From Perkinsus olseni (taxonomy: Eukaryota > Perkinsozoa > Perkinsida): a stretch of 48,432 nucleotides of DNA. The position numbers and the translations under genes were made by a program. A model generated the notes under the pieces. The model was not told the DNA's origin. It saw only the letters and a program-made list of their open reading frames with translations, and searched no databases. Within the stretch, counting starts at the first letter, position 1, and each line of letters begins with the position of its first letter. Of the stretch, positions 33,631 through 43,421 are shown one piece after another. The stretch lies in NCBI GenBank assembly GCA_013115125.1, contig JABANN010000238.1, positions 1 through 48,432 of the forward strand, written 5' to 3'.

Positions 33631-35201
33631 TCACACAATCTGACCTTCCTCAGCAAACTTGATATGGCCGGGAACCTTGCCAGCAAGGAGATCGGGAATG
33701 CTGATCCAGCAGCTGCCGTTGTCCAGACTCCGTCTACCCGCCTCCAGAATTGCAGTGGACGTCAGAGTGCTGGCAGCAGTAGGAAGGCACTTATCGAAGT
33801 CCTCTGGCTTAGCCTTGCCCGCATTTATCATTCTACAGGCATCAACGAAAGTCTCAATAGATCGATAACCGTATCCGTTCTGGCCAGAGAACTCGCCGTC
33901 AACCCCAGGAGTGTACTTCATGTACAGCGGGTTCACGGCAGCGTACCTAAGCAACAAAAGCTAAACCTTCATATTCACGCATTCGCCGAATCGCAAGCAC
34001 CCCCTTCCCCAAACAACAATTAGACAAAAGCGCCACCCGTCAACAAATTCAGCCGTCACTAAGTGTCAACCGACGAGAATGAACCGATACCTGTCCTACT
34101 TGTCGTTCTGTGTAACGGAGTATCCTCTATGTGCCTGGTCAGCCCTTATCTCTCCCTTGTGGCCTAGACACATGAACCTCTGCTGGGTATGGCACTCGGA
34201 GTTGTTCGGATGGGCCCAGGAGGCCATGTACACCGCCGTTCCTGAAAAGAAGGCCTATCACGAAGCGCGTGTACGTATATTGCTATTACCAATGGATCCA
34301 TCAGCACGGTTCTTCCACTCAGTGATGATTGTGATGGTATCCTCGGTTCCCTTGGGGCATCCAAACTCCTCGGAACTCGCAACACCCGTCGAGCCCACCG
34401 CCATCGCTCGAATGGGGTCAGCTAGACCTGAAAGATACCATCCAATTCAACCTATTTCGTATCTTGTCTTCTCAACCTACCATCCATGACCCAACAATGG
34501 TAGTCGACGTGGTGACTGTTGAGGTAGTAGCTAATATCCGAGCTCTTCCCCGCCCACGCCTTGAACGTGTGCAACTGATCTCTCGGCTGAGTCATAACCG
34601 AATCCCAGTGCTGGAATGCACCGAAATTCTCGGTGTCACGAATTTTCTCGCGAGCATCGGCGTAAACAGGGTCGTATCGCTTGTGAACCTCAACTTGAAC
34701 ATACACTCCGTTCTTCCTGGCAGCCTCGATAATCTTCTTATGAGCCTCGACCGTCATAACCATAGGCTTAGTAATCATTACATGAATGCCCCTCTCGATC
34801 GCGTACATGGCTATTTTATAGTGAGTAGGGTCGGGGGTGAAAATGGTGATCGCTCCACCCCTAGGAAGGGAGTCGATAGCCTGCTTGTACGCTTCAACAT
34901 CTCTATGGACATCATCTGCCGGCCATGTGGACATCGAGACGTCCACAGTGTTGTAAACCTTCGATATGTTCTCCTCGAACAGATCTCGAATGGCGGGGAA
35001 TTTCGTGCCGTTGGTACCAACACAGCCAATAGTGCCAACTTTACCACGTCTGCGGAGATCGAACATAACCAGACCAACCACGCCTTTGGTCTTGTCGCTT
35101 CGGGAGGCATGACCAGCGACATAACCAGTAGTGTACTCACCGGTACCAACCATGACCACGTTGAGAGGTTCAACCGAGTTTGCTGCAGTAGTTGATGACA
35201 T
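33631..35201 (-). CDS. Gfo/Idh/MocA-family NAD(P)-dependent oxidoreductase
   Basis: Exons 35201-34481, 34427-34290, 34241-34100 and 33946-33631 give 438 residues in phase. The N-terminal Rossmann fold shows VMVGTGEYTTG (residues 16-26). FTPDPTHY (121-128) and ITKPMVMTVEAH around 143-154 replace the family's usual EKP. The C-terminal substrate domain carries SHHVDYHCW (229-237), where the catalytic His/Lys region lies, and a long conserved tail (GQNGYGYRSIETFVDAC). Members reduce or oxidise sugars and inositols in the cytosol; the GEYTTG variant belongs to a subgroup annotated in some eukaryotes as sugar-acid reductases, but I cannot fix the substrate. It is divergent from the secreted gene at 35428. 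Confidence 0.88.
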
Positions 35202-35427
35202 TAGAATTGCCTAGGATTAATGATGAACTACAGACAAAGTGTACTCGAATTTTGCATTCGAGACTCGACTCAGTCGGGTCGAGTCGAGCGGTAGCGGTTG
35301 TGGCTTCTTTTAACGAGGGATTAGACGTGAGACAAGATGTCGTGACAATCGATCAGTGTGGCGTGCGCAGAATAGACGCGCGCCCTATTCGATTTCCCTA
35401 CCGTCTCCATTCCACCCATACGTCGTA
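35202..35427. promoter_or_regulatory. Bidirectional promoter region with inverted repeats
   Basis: 226 bp separate two divergent start codons (35201 minus, 35428 plus). Two inverted repeats lie within it: CTCGAA with TTCGAG (35244-35262, 7-nt gap) and GACTCGAC with GTCGAGTC (35262-35285, 8-nt gap). All four arms share the TCGA word, so this may be a cluster of binding sites for one factor. Confidence 0.5.
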
Positions 35428-36585
35428 ATGTTGCGCCCATCCTCACCCCTCAAGTGGCTATTGGTCTATCTCGTTACCTGCACGCATGGGGAACATCTGA
35501 TGCTCTCCGAAGGAATTTACAAAAATAGATATCCAATTGTTGGTCTTGGTGACTTAAAAAGTATCGAACTTGACGCGAAGGACAGCGAGCGAGGCAAGCA
35601 CGGAAAAGTGAAGTTGAAGATGTCTGCAGCGTCTGCTGACTATGACTTGGTTTTGTCGATGAGCGATCATTTTGAAATGTTTCACACTCCTGCTTGTACA
35701 TATCTAGAGCCCGAAAGGAGGAGGTTGCGCGATTGCCTCCGTTTCGCCCAATCAACGGTTGCTGGAAGAAGCGGGTTGGCAGAATTCCTGAACACCCTGT
35801 ATACTGAGCTGAAAATCCCCTTCGAGTCGGGCATGAATTGGCTGAACAACATTCATGTGTGTTTACGTGAGGGCAGGTGGACCGCGTATCTTGGAAGAAG
35901 GCCATCCAGTGGTAGGAATATGCTCCAGTTGCTGTACCCAGTCGAGCTGTCGCTCACGGAATCGTCGTCAATGAGTAGAACCAGGGAACCAATGCCTTCT
36001 TCCCCTTTTTCCCGGGAACCTATCACCCTGGAACGCCTTTATGTACCGAGGCCCGGCATCCTCGAGGCCTCGGACGGCCAGGTGTTCGTGAGCATCACGG
36101 GGACGTCCATCGACCAACGGCTAGCCGAGTTGATCCTCGCTTTCAACACGGTGTCCCCGCCGACTGTGCCCATCATCAACGACCACTACATGAAATATGC
36201 CTATCGTGATGCGAGATACCCCTCGGACTCGATGACTGGTTTATCACTTCCACCAGTCCCGCTGCTTCACTACAAAGCGACGAGCGAGGTCGGCCGGTTT
36301 CCAACCACAAACAGGATCTGTTGGCGACTACATGTTCTTGATGATGACGATGATTTGCGGGACTTCGTCGAAACTGCCGCCGAGGGACTCAAGCTGCCCG
36401 AACTGAATGTCAGTAATATCCTTCTCTGCTACGTGAGCTCAGAATGGCAGCTCCGGCTTGGCCCGATTCATAAGGCTATCAGGCTGAGGTACGACGAGAA
36501 GCGCTGTGATAGTGAAGTGTTAATGGAGGCAACACCCTACGAGGCAGGGCCACCGTCAAACATGCCGAGGCTGGACCTTTTGTGA
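35428..36585 (+). CDS. Secreted protein, unknown function, single exon
   Basis: An uninterrupted frame of 385 residues from ATG 35428 to TGA 36583-36585. It starts with a strong signal peptide (MLRPSSPLKWLLVYLVTCTHG). The mature part is mixed alpha/beta in character with an early charged segment (DAKDSERGKHGKVKLK), paired Cys, and a run of four Asp near the C-terminal third. No transmembrane helix, GPI signal or retention motif is seen. The absence of introns over 1.16 kb contrasts with almost every neighbour, suggesting a retroposed or recently gained lineage-specific gene. I recognise no family. Confidence 0.82.
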   Translation: MLRPSSPLKWLLVYLVTCTHGEHLMLSEGIYKNRYPIVGLGDLKSIELDAKDSERGKHGKVKLKMSAASADYDLVLSMSDHFEMFHTPACTYLEPERRRLRDCLRFAQSTVAGRSGLAEFLNTLYTELKIPFESGMNWLNNIHVCLREGRWTAYLGRRPSSGRNMLQLLYPVELSLTESSSMSRTREPMPSSPFSREPITLERLYVPRPGILEASDGQVFVSITGTSIDQRLAELILAFNTVSPPTVPIINDHYMKYAYRDARYPSDSMTGLSLPPVPLLHYKATSEVGRFPTTNRICWRLHVLDDDDDLRDFVETAAEGLKLPELNVSNILLCYVSSEWQLRLGPIHKAIRLRYDEKRCDSEVLMEATPYEAGPPSNMPRLDLL

Positions 36586-37693
36586 TTGCGCCCCACCAAC
36601 GCAGGACATATGGAGAGGAATCACAGATTTATATCAGTTTTTTCGCTTACCGCTGTGTGTCATTTGTGCCATGGATATTGTGATACGACTCTATCGTTGA
36701 GTTAAGATAACTATAAACAGCTGAGCTGTGTTGTCTGCATCATCGGAAAGCTCGTAGCTTCCCTCGCAATGTGCTTCACACTGTGTGAGCCATGCCAATA
36801 AAACGCGTTTGAACGCCGTGAATCGAGTCCAACTTTCAAGTGGTCTCCATGACTGATAGTAAGCGAATGACACCTCTGTTACTGCGTTGGACTTCGCTCA
36901 TAACCAGATAGTTGCCCGACTGTGCCCCACCCATCAGGTGAGGGGTTCGAAAAACAGGTCAAGCTATGCTCAATTGTCATGCTCATAATCACCATTGGCG
37001 TCTCTTGGACCTTCGAGTGGTATCGAGCCTACAGCACTCGAAGAACGCCGCCGACGAGCAGCTTTGAATGTAGAACTGCTTTCGTTAATCGTCGAGAGGC
37101 GTGAGGAACATGCCGAGGATCAAGCCGTTTGAGACGGCACAGATTATGGCTGGGCAACCAAGTACCTTGTAAGATACTCCGGGATCTAGTGGGCGAACAG
37201 TGAGGGAGGCAACATCACTTATGCTAGAATCAGCCCGGCTATTCAACTCGACAAGCAAACAATCACCAGAACTTCAACTTCAAATTCTTCCGACCACAGT
37301 AGTCACCCACCAAAACCAATAGTGCACTATACAAGTGTATGTAGATTGTAGCGATGAGCGTCGGTACCTATGGAAACTCCAAATTACGATGCCTGTTGAA
37401 GAAGCACTTCAGGTTGCACGACTACGAAGGAGCATTCTACAACAAATCGAGTCAAAAGACGAATAGTAGCCCTCACATCCGGGCTGGCAGATCAACCCGG
37501 GGCTGCACCTTGCCGCCTTTAGACATGCAGTTATCGAGTCGACGCAAGGAAAAATAATATTCCGTGATGAAGAGTTACTTTCTGGGTCCATACCGCTACC
37601 ACTGGTAGCCTACCAGCGTATCAGAGATTTCTACGTATGTCGTCAGTCGTCAGGCGATCGAAGATCGTGAATACGCACTATTTCCACCCATTG
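36586..37693. other. Intergenic stretch with weak coding traces
   Basis: Between the secreted gene and the PIGW 3' end. A minus-strand frame at 36691-36873 (about 60 codons, FAYYQSWRPLESWTRF) looks protein-like but has no ATG in frame and no joined exons. Plus-strand frames at 36922 and 37354 are shorter and unsupported. Confidence 0.4.
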
Positions 37694-40600
37694 TCAAACG
37701 ATGAGTCGTGAGAAATGCGCGTGATTAATAGTGTGTGAAACGGTAGATCTTACCAATAGTGCTTGTTGGAGGTAGTTCGTCACACCCGTAACAGCGTTGC
37801 CAACCAGGAACATCACAAGCATAGAATTCTGGAAGATGAATCTCAAGTTCAACCACGCGAAACGCAACATCCGGCTTACCTGGTACCCCTGCATGAAAAG
37901 CGGAATCTCTCGATTCGCTGGTATCAGACAGTCTATGAAAGCTACCACGCCCATGACGTATCTGAATCACCACAATGCGAATGAAAAAAGAGTTTTCCTC
38001 GCTATCGTGGAATATTACAGATTCCCGAAAGTAGTGGCTAGAACGAAGGGCATATTCACCAGTCGGCGACTCGGAAGGAGGCCCATCTGGTCGGTCATGA
38101 AGGTGTAGCCGTAGTAGGTGCCGAAGAACAGGACGCCGTAGGCAACTGCAATGCAAGACAAGTACTTCCTTCACGCGATAGAGTGAAGCGTAGCAAAGAA
38201 ATATCCAACCGAACTACCAAAGCGACCATCGGCAAGAAATGTGCCGACGAGAGAATCTCGAGGTGAGTGGCCGACACCTGGAGTACGGTCACACTGCAGC
38301 CTAAGCTCGGCACAAACGAACCACAGTATCTCAAGAGATGGTATTCAACAGAGCGTAAGGTAGCCTGTCGTGGTCAGAGACACGAGAGTTTCATAGACCG
38401 ATATTTTGCGATGATGCCAATTACTCAGTCTTACCCATAAGGAAAATATCGCCGACCTTGTTCTTCGAATAGTTAAGCGCGAACAACAATCTGCCAGATA
38501 CCACTCCAAAGAGGTGAATCGCGATGAATCCAGGCACACCAAAGATGCCCTCCTGAAAAAACAAGTTGCGTCAACATGAACTCAGCCCATTCGCATGCTC
38601 GGGAGTTGACGGATCTCATTCGGTCTCGGGCATCGGAAAACCCCACCTTATTAGCCGAGATGAAGTCAAGTCGTTCCGCGTAAAACACAAATTCCTCCAG
38701 GTTGCTCAATGGTGACGTTAGAAGGTACCTGAGGACACCCGCAATAGTCCGATAGGCCCAGGATGAGCATCACCAAGCAGCCCAGGTTCCCCGCCTACTG
38801 ATGAAGTCCCGTTATGAGCAAGGCCAGGGCCAAGAGGAGATTTGTCGGCAATCTCTGTGGTATGATAGAGGCGAAGATCTGCACAGCCGCTATTGTGAGG
38901 AAGAAATTCCAGTGTACCTATGCGGGGGAAGGAGACTTTCGTGGGATATGGTATGAAGCTCGTCAAAGAGATATTGAAGTACCAGAATATTGAGCAATAC
39001 GATTCCCCTACGTTTCCTCAACCTCGGCCACGATTATCGTACTGGCTACGGTGTACATATCAATTCCATACTGAGTGTTCCGGAAGAAGGCCGGGCGATA
39101 ACATGCTGCAAGCATTCCGAAGTAAGCTTGGTATTCCAACACATAGTAGCCATTGGCGAGCAGATGCCTCTACATCACCCCTCGTTATTCTCTACGTGAC
39201 TCGGGCAGTAGTTCGAACCTCAAGCAGTGATTGAGAAGCACATCGAATTATCTGTCCGAGGAGAGCTCCTACGATTTCTATAATGGATATCGTGCCCAGC
39301 GACCCTGAGTACTTACACCATATTCGCTAGTGGGGACGTAGTATCCCATAGTGGTGGTCGACAGGAAGCGGAGCACTCCCAGCAGCACAACAGGCCAGGC
39401 GTGATACAGAGCTATCAGGGGTTGTAGTGGCAACATTAAGATCCTCTTCATGAGCGAATCCCGCTGAACCCTCCGTGGTTTGAACCTGGGACCAACCACC
39501 GGTGCCCAGGCATTACTCAGTCCGGAGCCCACGCGAATGCGGACAAGTCCCGTGAGGTATGATTAATTCGTGAATGCCAACTTACGGTGCGGATGAATGG
39601 CGACTCACGACGGCTGATGAGAAAATGACGCATCCAACGCCAAGGTCCATCAGAGAATACCCGAACCTGGAGGAAAACGAATTAGAAGTCCTCATTTAGG
39701 ACGAACTTTTATGGAGAAAGCGCGTTCTAATGCCGATCATTACGTATCCGTCTTCGAAAAGGCCCAGGGGAAAACTTGGTAGTCAACAGCGAATATGATT
39801 AAACACGTGCAGAACATCATCAACGACCTGAAAGGGAGAATCGAACGCCGTACTCAAACAGCATTTGGTTAGTTATCATCCGAGCTATACTCAAGCATTT
39901 TACCAACATAGACTAACTTCTAGACTCTATAAATAGAGTCGAATATCCTCTTCGACACTGGCGCAAGCGAGCGAGTACGGCCCCTATCAAACCGAGACCA
40001 ACGGCTATGGGACGCCTCGTACAGTTGAGCCTGTTTTCACTGTGATGCGGTAGCTCTATGTCATCTCACATACAACCATTAGGTAGCCGACCAAATTCTA
40101 CATCGGGGCAGCCACAACGTGAGTTCGGGCATGAACGCAGAAGCAGAAGTGACCGCGCCTCGGCCGAAAGGACTACTCACCTATACTCCGCCAGAAAACG
40201 TATGACCGATGGCCTCTTCGGACTCATCGGGGCGAACGGCAATGCTGGCTTCCTCAAGTCACCCGTGAAGATACCGATTCCACATAGGAAAATTAACCTG
40301 AAAAATGCGAGAAAGGTCGTAGACAATCTATCAGAGCCGCAGAGGATTTTCAAGAGAGCAATTCTGGAATTCAGAATCGATTTGGAGCCGCATTTGACCT
40401 GTGCAGATCAATTCCTGAATCGCAGTTTCAGAAACAGCTGACCGAACAGGTGAGACAATCTGCGGCACTACCGTCGCACATGCTCGCGAATATAGGATAC
40501 TCGCCGATATCTCCGACCACATTAACAGAGACATCCCTCCCTACTACCCGACCAGGATAACTTCGAATAGCGCTGGTGTAGCCAAAGCAGCAGTCAGCGG

Positions 40601-41040
40601 CCCGGACACGAGTAGCACATCAGCCCACAGTGCTCGAGGATTATGGACCAGGGTTGCACGGGCAAAGATACATAGTGGGAATATGCTGAATAACATCAGC
40701 AGACGGCCTGGACTCGTACCAAAGCCACTAGGGTTCAAGTAACCAGTCTCTTGTATCTACCAAGTAGCTGACGTCAGTGGAGTCAATCCGATGGAGCCCA
40801 ATGGCGCTACTCATCACTCCAACACGAGATAGTGAAGTGCGCAGCATGACATCAAATTTCTCTGCGTACGACACTACAGGTCGACATGTGTCGACGTAGA
40901 CGAAGAATGCCACAGCGCGCAAAGTTTCGCTGCCATCCTACTGCTGGTGCCATGGCAGTAGGCGGGACGCCACAGCTCACCAGTTTGTGATCCTCAGGCT
41001 CAACGAAAGCCTTGCCAAAGTAGTAACTATCATCATCCAT
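37694..41040 (-). CDS. PIGW: GPI inositol acyltransferase PIGW/GWT1
   Basis: Fourteen minus-strand exons join in phase to 500 residues (human PIGW: 504): 41040-40981, 40937-40826, 40707-40548, 40297-40181, 39827-39744, 39666-39609, 39463-39317, 38917-38799, 38728-38647, 38552-38435, 38300-38218, 38164-38019, 37961-37880, 37828-37694. The enzyme acylates inositol of GlcN-PI in the ER membrane during GPI-anchor synthesis. Family landmarks: LDGSETLRAV near residue 20, AVDYQVFPWAFSKTDTFGYS with LMDLGVG (matching the RRFAKTE..GxxxMDxGVG block), HAWPVVLLGVLR, SEYGVHWNFFLTIA, SANKEGIFGVPGFIAIHL, SRRLVNMPFVL and FLVGNAVTGVTNY. There are about a dozen hydrophobic helices. The C-terminal tail after TNYLQQALL is diverged and could be altered by an unseen last intron. 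Confidence 0.92.
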
Positions 41041-42164
41041 CCTTAACAATGGCCGGAGGGACTCCCAAAAGGGCGTCTGCAGGAGTGCCCATCCCTGACT
41101 GGACATCTCCGTAGAATTCTCAACTTCTACAATTAACAGCAGCAGAGCTGGGTGCGAAGAGGAATAATGGCCGGCGGAGCTTACATCACCGTACCCGATT
41201 TCGAAATGGACCGTGTCCCGACTAGATAGAGCTTAATACTTATGACCGCTCCATTCCATGGGCTCCCATCATGGGAATCCCATGCAAGGGACAGCTTGGG
41301 CTGCAGCTTGCATTCGAGACGTTGCAGTGTTATATCAAGCAGATGGAACGGGTGATAGCAATAAGTATCACCCCCAGCATCAACGAGTGGAATGTTTCGG
41401 TAAGTTCATTCACTGAGCGTGGAACGCGGACTGGCCGGATCGTCGTCAAACCCCGACGGTAATATATACACTCAATAACTCAACACTCTCTGCATACCTT
41501 TGGCTGTTGAAATTCGTTTTCGTGAGTCTGTAAGTCTAGGTCCATACTGACTGCGTGACGCCATTTTTACTGTCAAGCACCCGTTCTTCAGCTACTATAA
41601 ATCCTTGCACAGCAGCTGAAAAGTGTGTGATGCCTGTGGAAGACTGTTATTGCGCTTCTACCTTCGGTGTATAACCAATACTCTGGTTGAACACGGGCTA
41701 TTAAGCGCTTACATAAAATGACACCGATGACATAACTCAAAAGCTTGGCGTCGCTTAGCAGCGCAGCTAACATCTCGCTCGCCCAAATAATTACCCGGAA
41801 GGCGTTTCGACATCAAACCGCGGCGTGTCGATTACAACCTCTAAATGTGTGGAGGATATAGATAGATGTTCGGCGATAGTCCCATTCTTACAATTGGGCC
41901 TGAAGACGAAAATTCCCGTAAAAGCACTAGGATCGGCTATACGGACAAGGTGGCGCGTGAGCATTCAATCTTGTCAGGTGGAAACGAGGGCTCCTTGGTC
42001 CGTTTCGTCAGCTCGCCGTAGCAGCACTTGATGTAGCTAAATGGGTCATAGCCCGGCATAACGACTTGAGTCAAGCTAGGCCGTTGACGGCGTTTGACAC
42101 ACGCGCAGAGGTCGCTTCTCTATGAACGTGTTCTCTGAGCATTCCTAACAGGACTGTGGAATGA
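41041..42164. other. Intergenic stretch
   Basis: Upstream of PIGW. A plus-strand frame from ATG 41271 runs 44 codons to a GTAAGT donor at 41400 and could be a first exon, but no continuation was found. A minus-strand frame just upstream of PIGW's ATG continues its frame without a Met. Otherwise no supported feature. Confidence 0.4.
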
Positions 42165-42460
42165 CATCTCTTGGCAATGCTCTCGGTATTGAAAGTCGCT
42201 TCAAGCTCACGTCGTATGCATACCTCAAGTTCTGCAGCCGTGGTCTTGTCAGCTTTCTAGGGTTCCCTGGCTTGCTCCTCATCTGTGAGAGCCTCTTTCC
42301 ATGTCAGAGTCGGGCAGAAGATCCAGAAACGCTCCCGTCGCGCTCTAGAAGCGACCATACATGATTCGATCCTCAGTGATGCGATCCTTGATATCCACGT
42401 AAAGGCCACCGATGTCGTCTCTGTCTTCAATGCCGACAGAGGCAATGTTCCAGGCAAGAC
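42165..42460 (-). pseudogene. Decayed fragment of a ZNFX1-like gene
   Basis: On the minus strand the fragment aligns codon by codon with part of the neighbouring ZNFX1-like gene (46.8-47.15 kb). AREP-stop-KADKTTAAELEVCIRRELEATF matches EREPWRGENSMAVELQARIRRELEKIF, and VDIKDRITEDRIMYGRF matches MDIIDRINADRISFDGF. Frame changes separate the matching blocks, and the Trp codon TGG is TAG here. No helicase or zinc-finger part remains. It lies on the same strand about 1 kb past the end of the intact-looking gene, so it is probably the relic of an old tandem duplication. Confidence 0.8.
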
Positions 42461-43421
42461 GATGTCGAGACGATGGCCGGCATTGAGGCAAGAGACAACT
42501 GATGAGAGATCGTGTCAGGGCGACCATTGGCCCAATGCAGAAAGCCCAATTCACCCCAGGGGTGAATCGTGCGCTCAGAGAGCGATGTAGGCTGGAGAGC
42601 AGGAGAGTCGGAGGAACCTCTGGGAGCTTCGAAGAGTTAAGACATAATTCAAAAAAGGCATCACATTCGCGTACTCCTAAGTTCCTCGTCTCAGAAAATT
42701 AGAACGGTCGACAGCAGCCCCGAACGGCCCTCCTCCGTTTGAAGTCGAAGAGTTTGAGCACATCTCTGAACTCCTACTCTCAAGAATAGGTCGCATGGCA
42801 GTGCAATGCAATGCACGATGCCATGATGGTCATGCTGATGATGCCAGAGTCATCCAATTGCCAGCGATCTGCAACGAGCAACGAGCATGAGCAACGAACG
42901 AGCACGAGTCTTCCGTGCCGGACTCCATGAGCTCGTGCCTTTAAGTGGACCTCGTCCCCATGGGGTCTTGAGAGGTATCACTGTAGGCCATATTCACTTA
43001 CCGATCATGTTCCGATCCCATGGCTCTTTTCGGCCCAGGGCATTCGCTAACTGGACATCATCCAGACAAGATGAAAAAAGTCAAACCCACCTAGGCCCTA
43101 GGTCCCAGGGGGTGCTAAAATGAGCGGAAAATGGGTAGGCTCGGCGGCAAGGCTAGCAAAAAGTCTGGATGATTACACTCATTTGGATGATTACACTCCT
43201 AGCATCCACCACTCTCATCCCGGAGTCGCCTTCGGGGTGGCTAGTACTGACTCGGAGAAAATGGGGGCTACTCTCATAGAACAATTACAATAGTCTTACG
43301 TCCATAGTCGAGTATCTCGAGTCGGGTAATTATCATATAACATGATTAATCAAAACGTGTTGCACTTCTGACAAGCCTCATCAACATTCGGGGAGAAGAG
43401 GTGTCCCTCTCGACAGACGAC
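42461..43421. other. Intergenic stretch with simple repeats
   Basis: No supported gene. It holds a degenerate GAGCAAC-like heptamer array (about 42869-42908), a CCCCATGGGG palindrome (42956-42965), and a 15-bp direct repeat, TGGATGATTACACTC, at 43166-43180 and 43184-43198. Confidence 0.5.

Noticed and set aside
34464-35195. 243-codon plus-strand frame
   Set aside because: Antisense shadow of the first exon of the Gfo/Idh/MocA gene.
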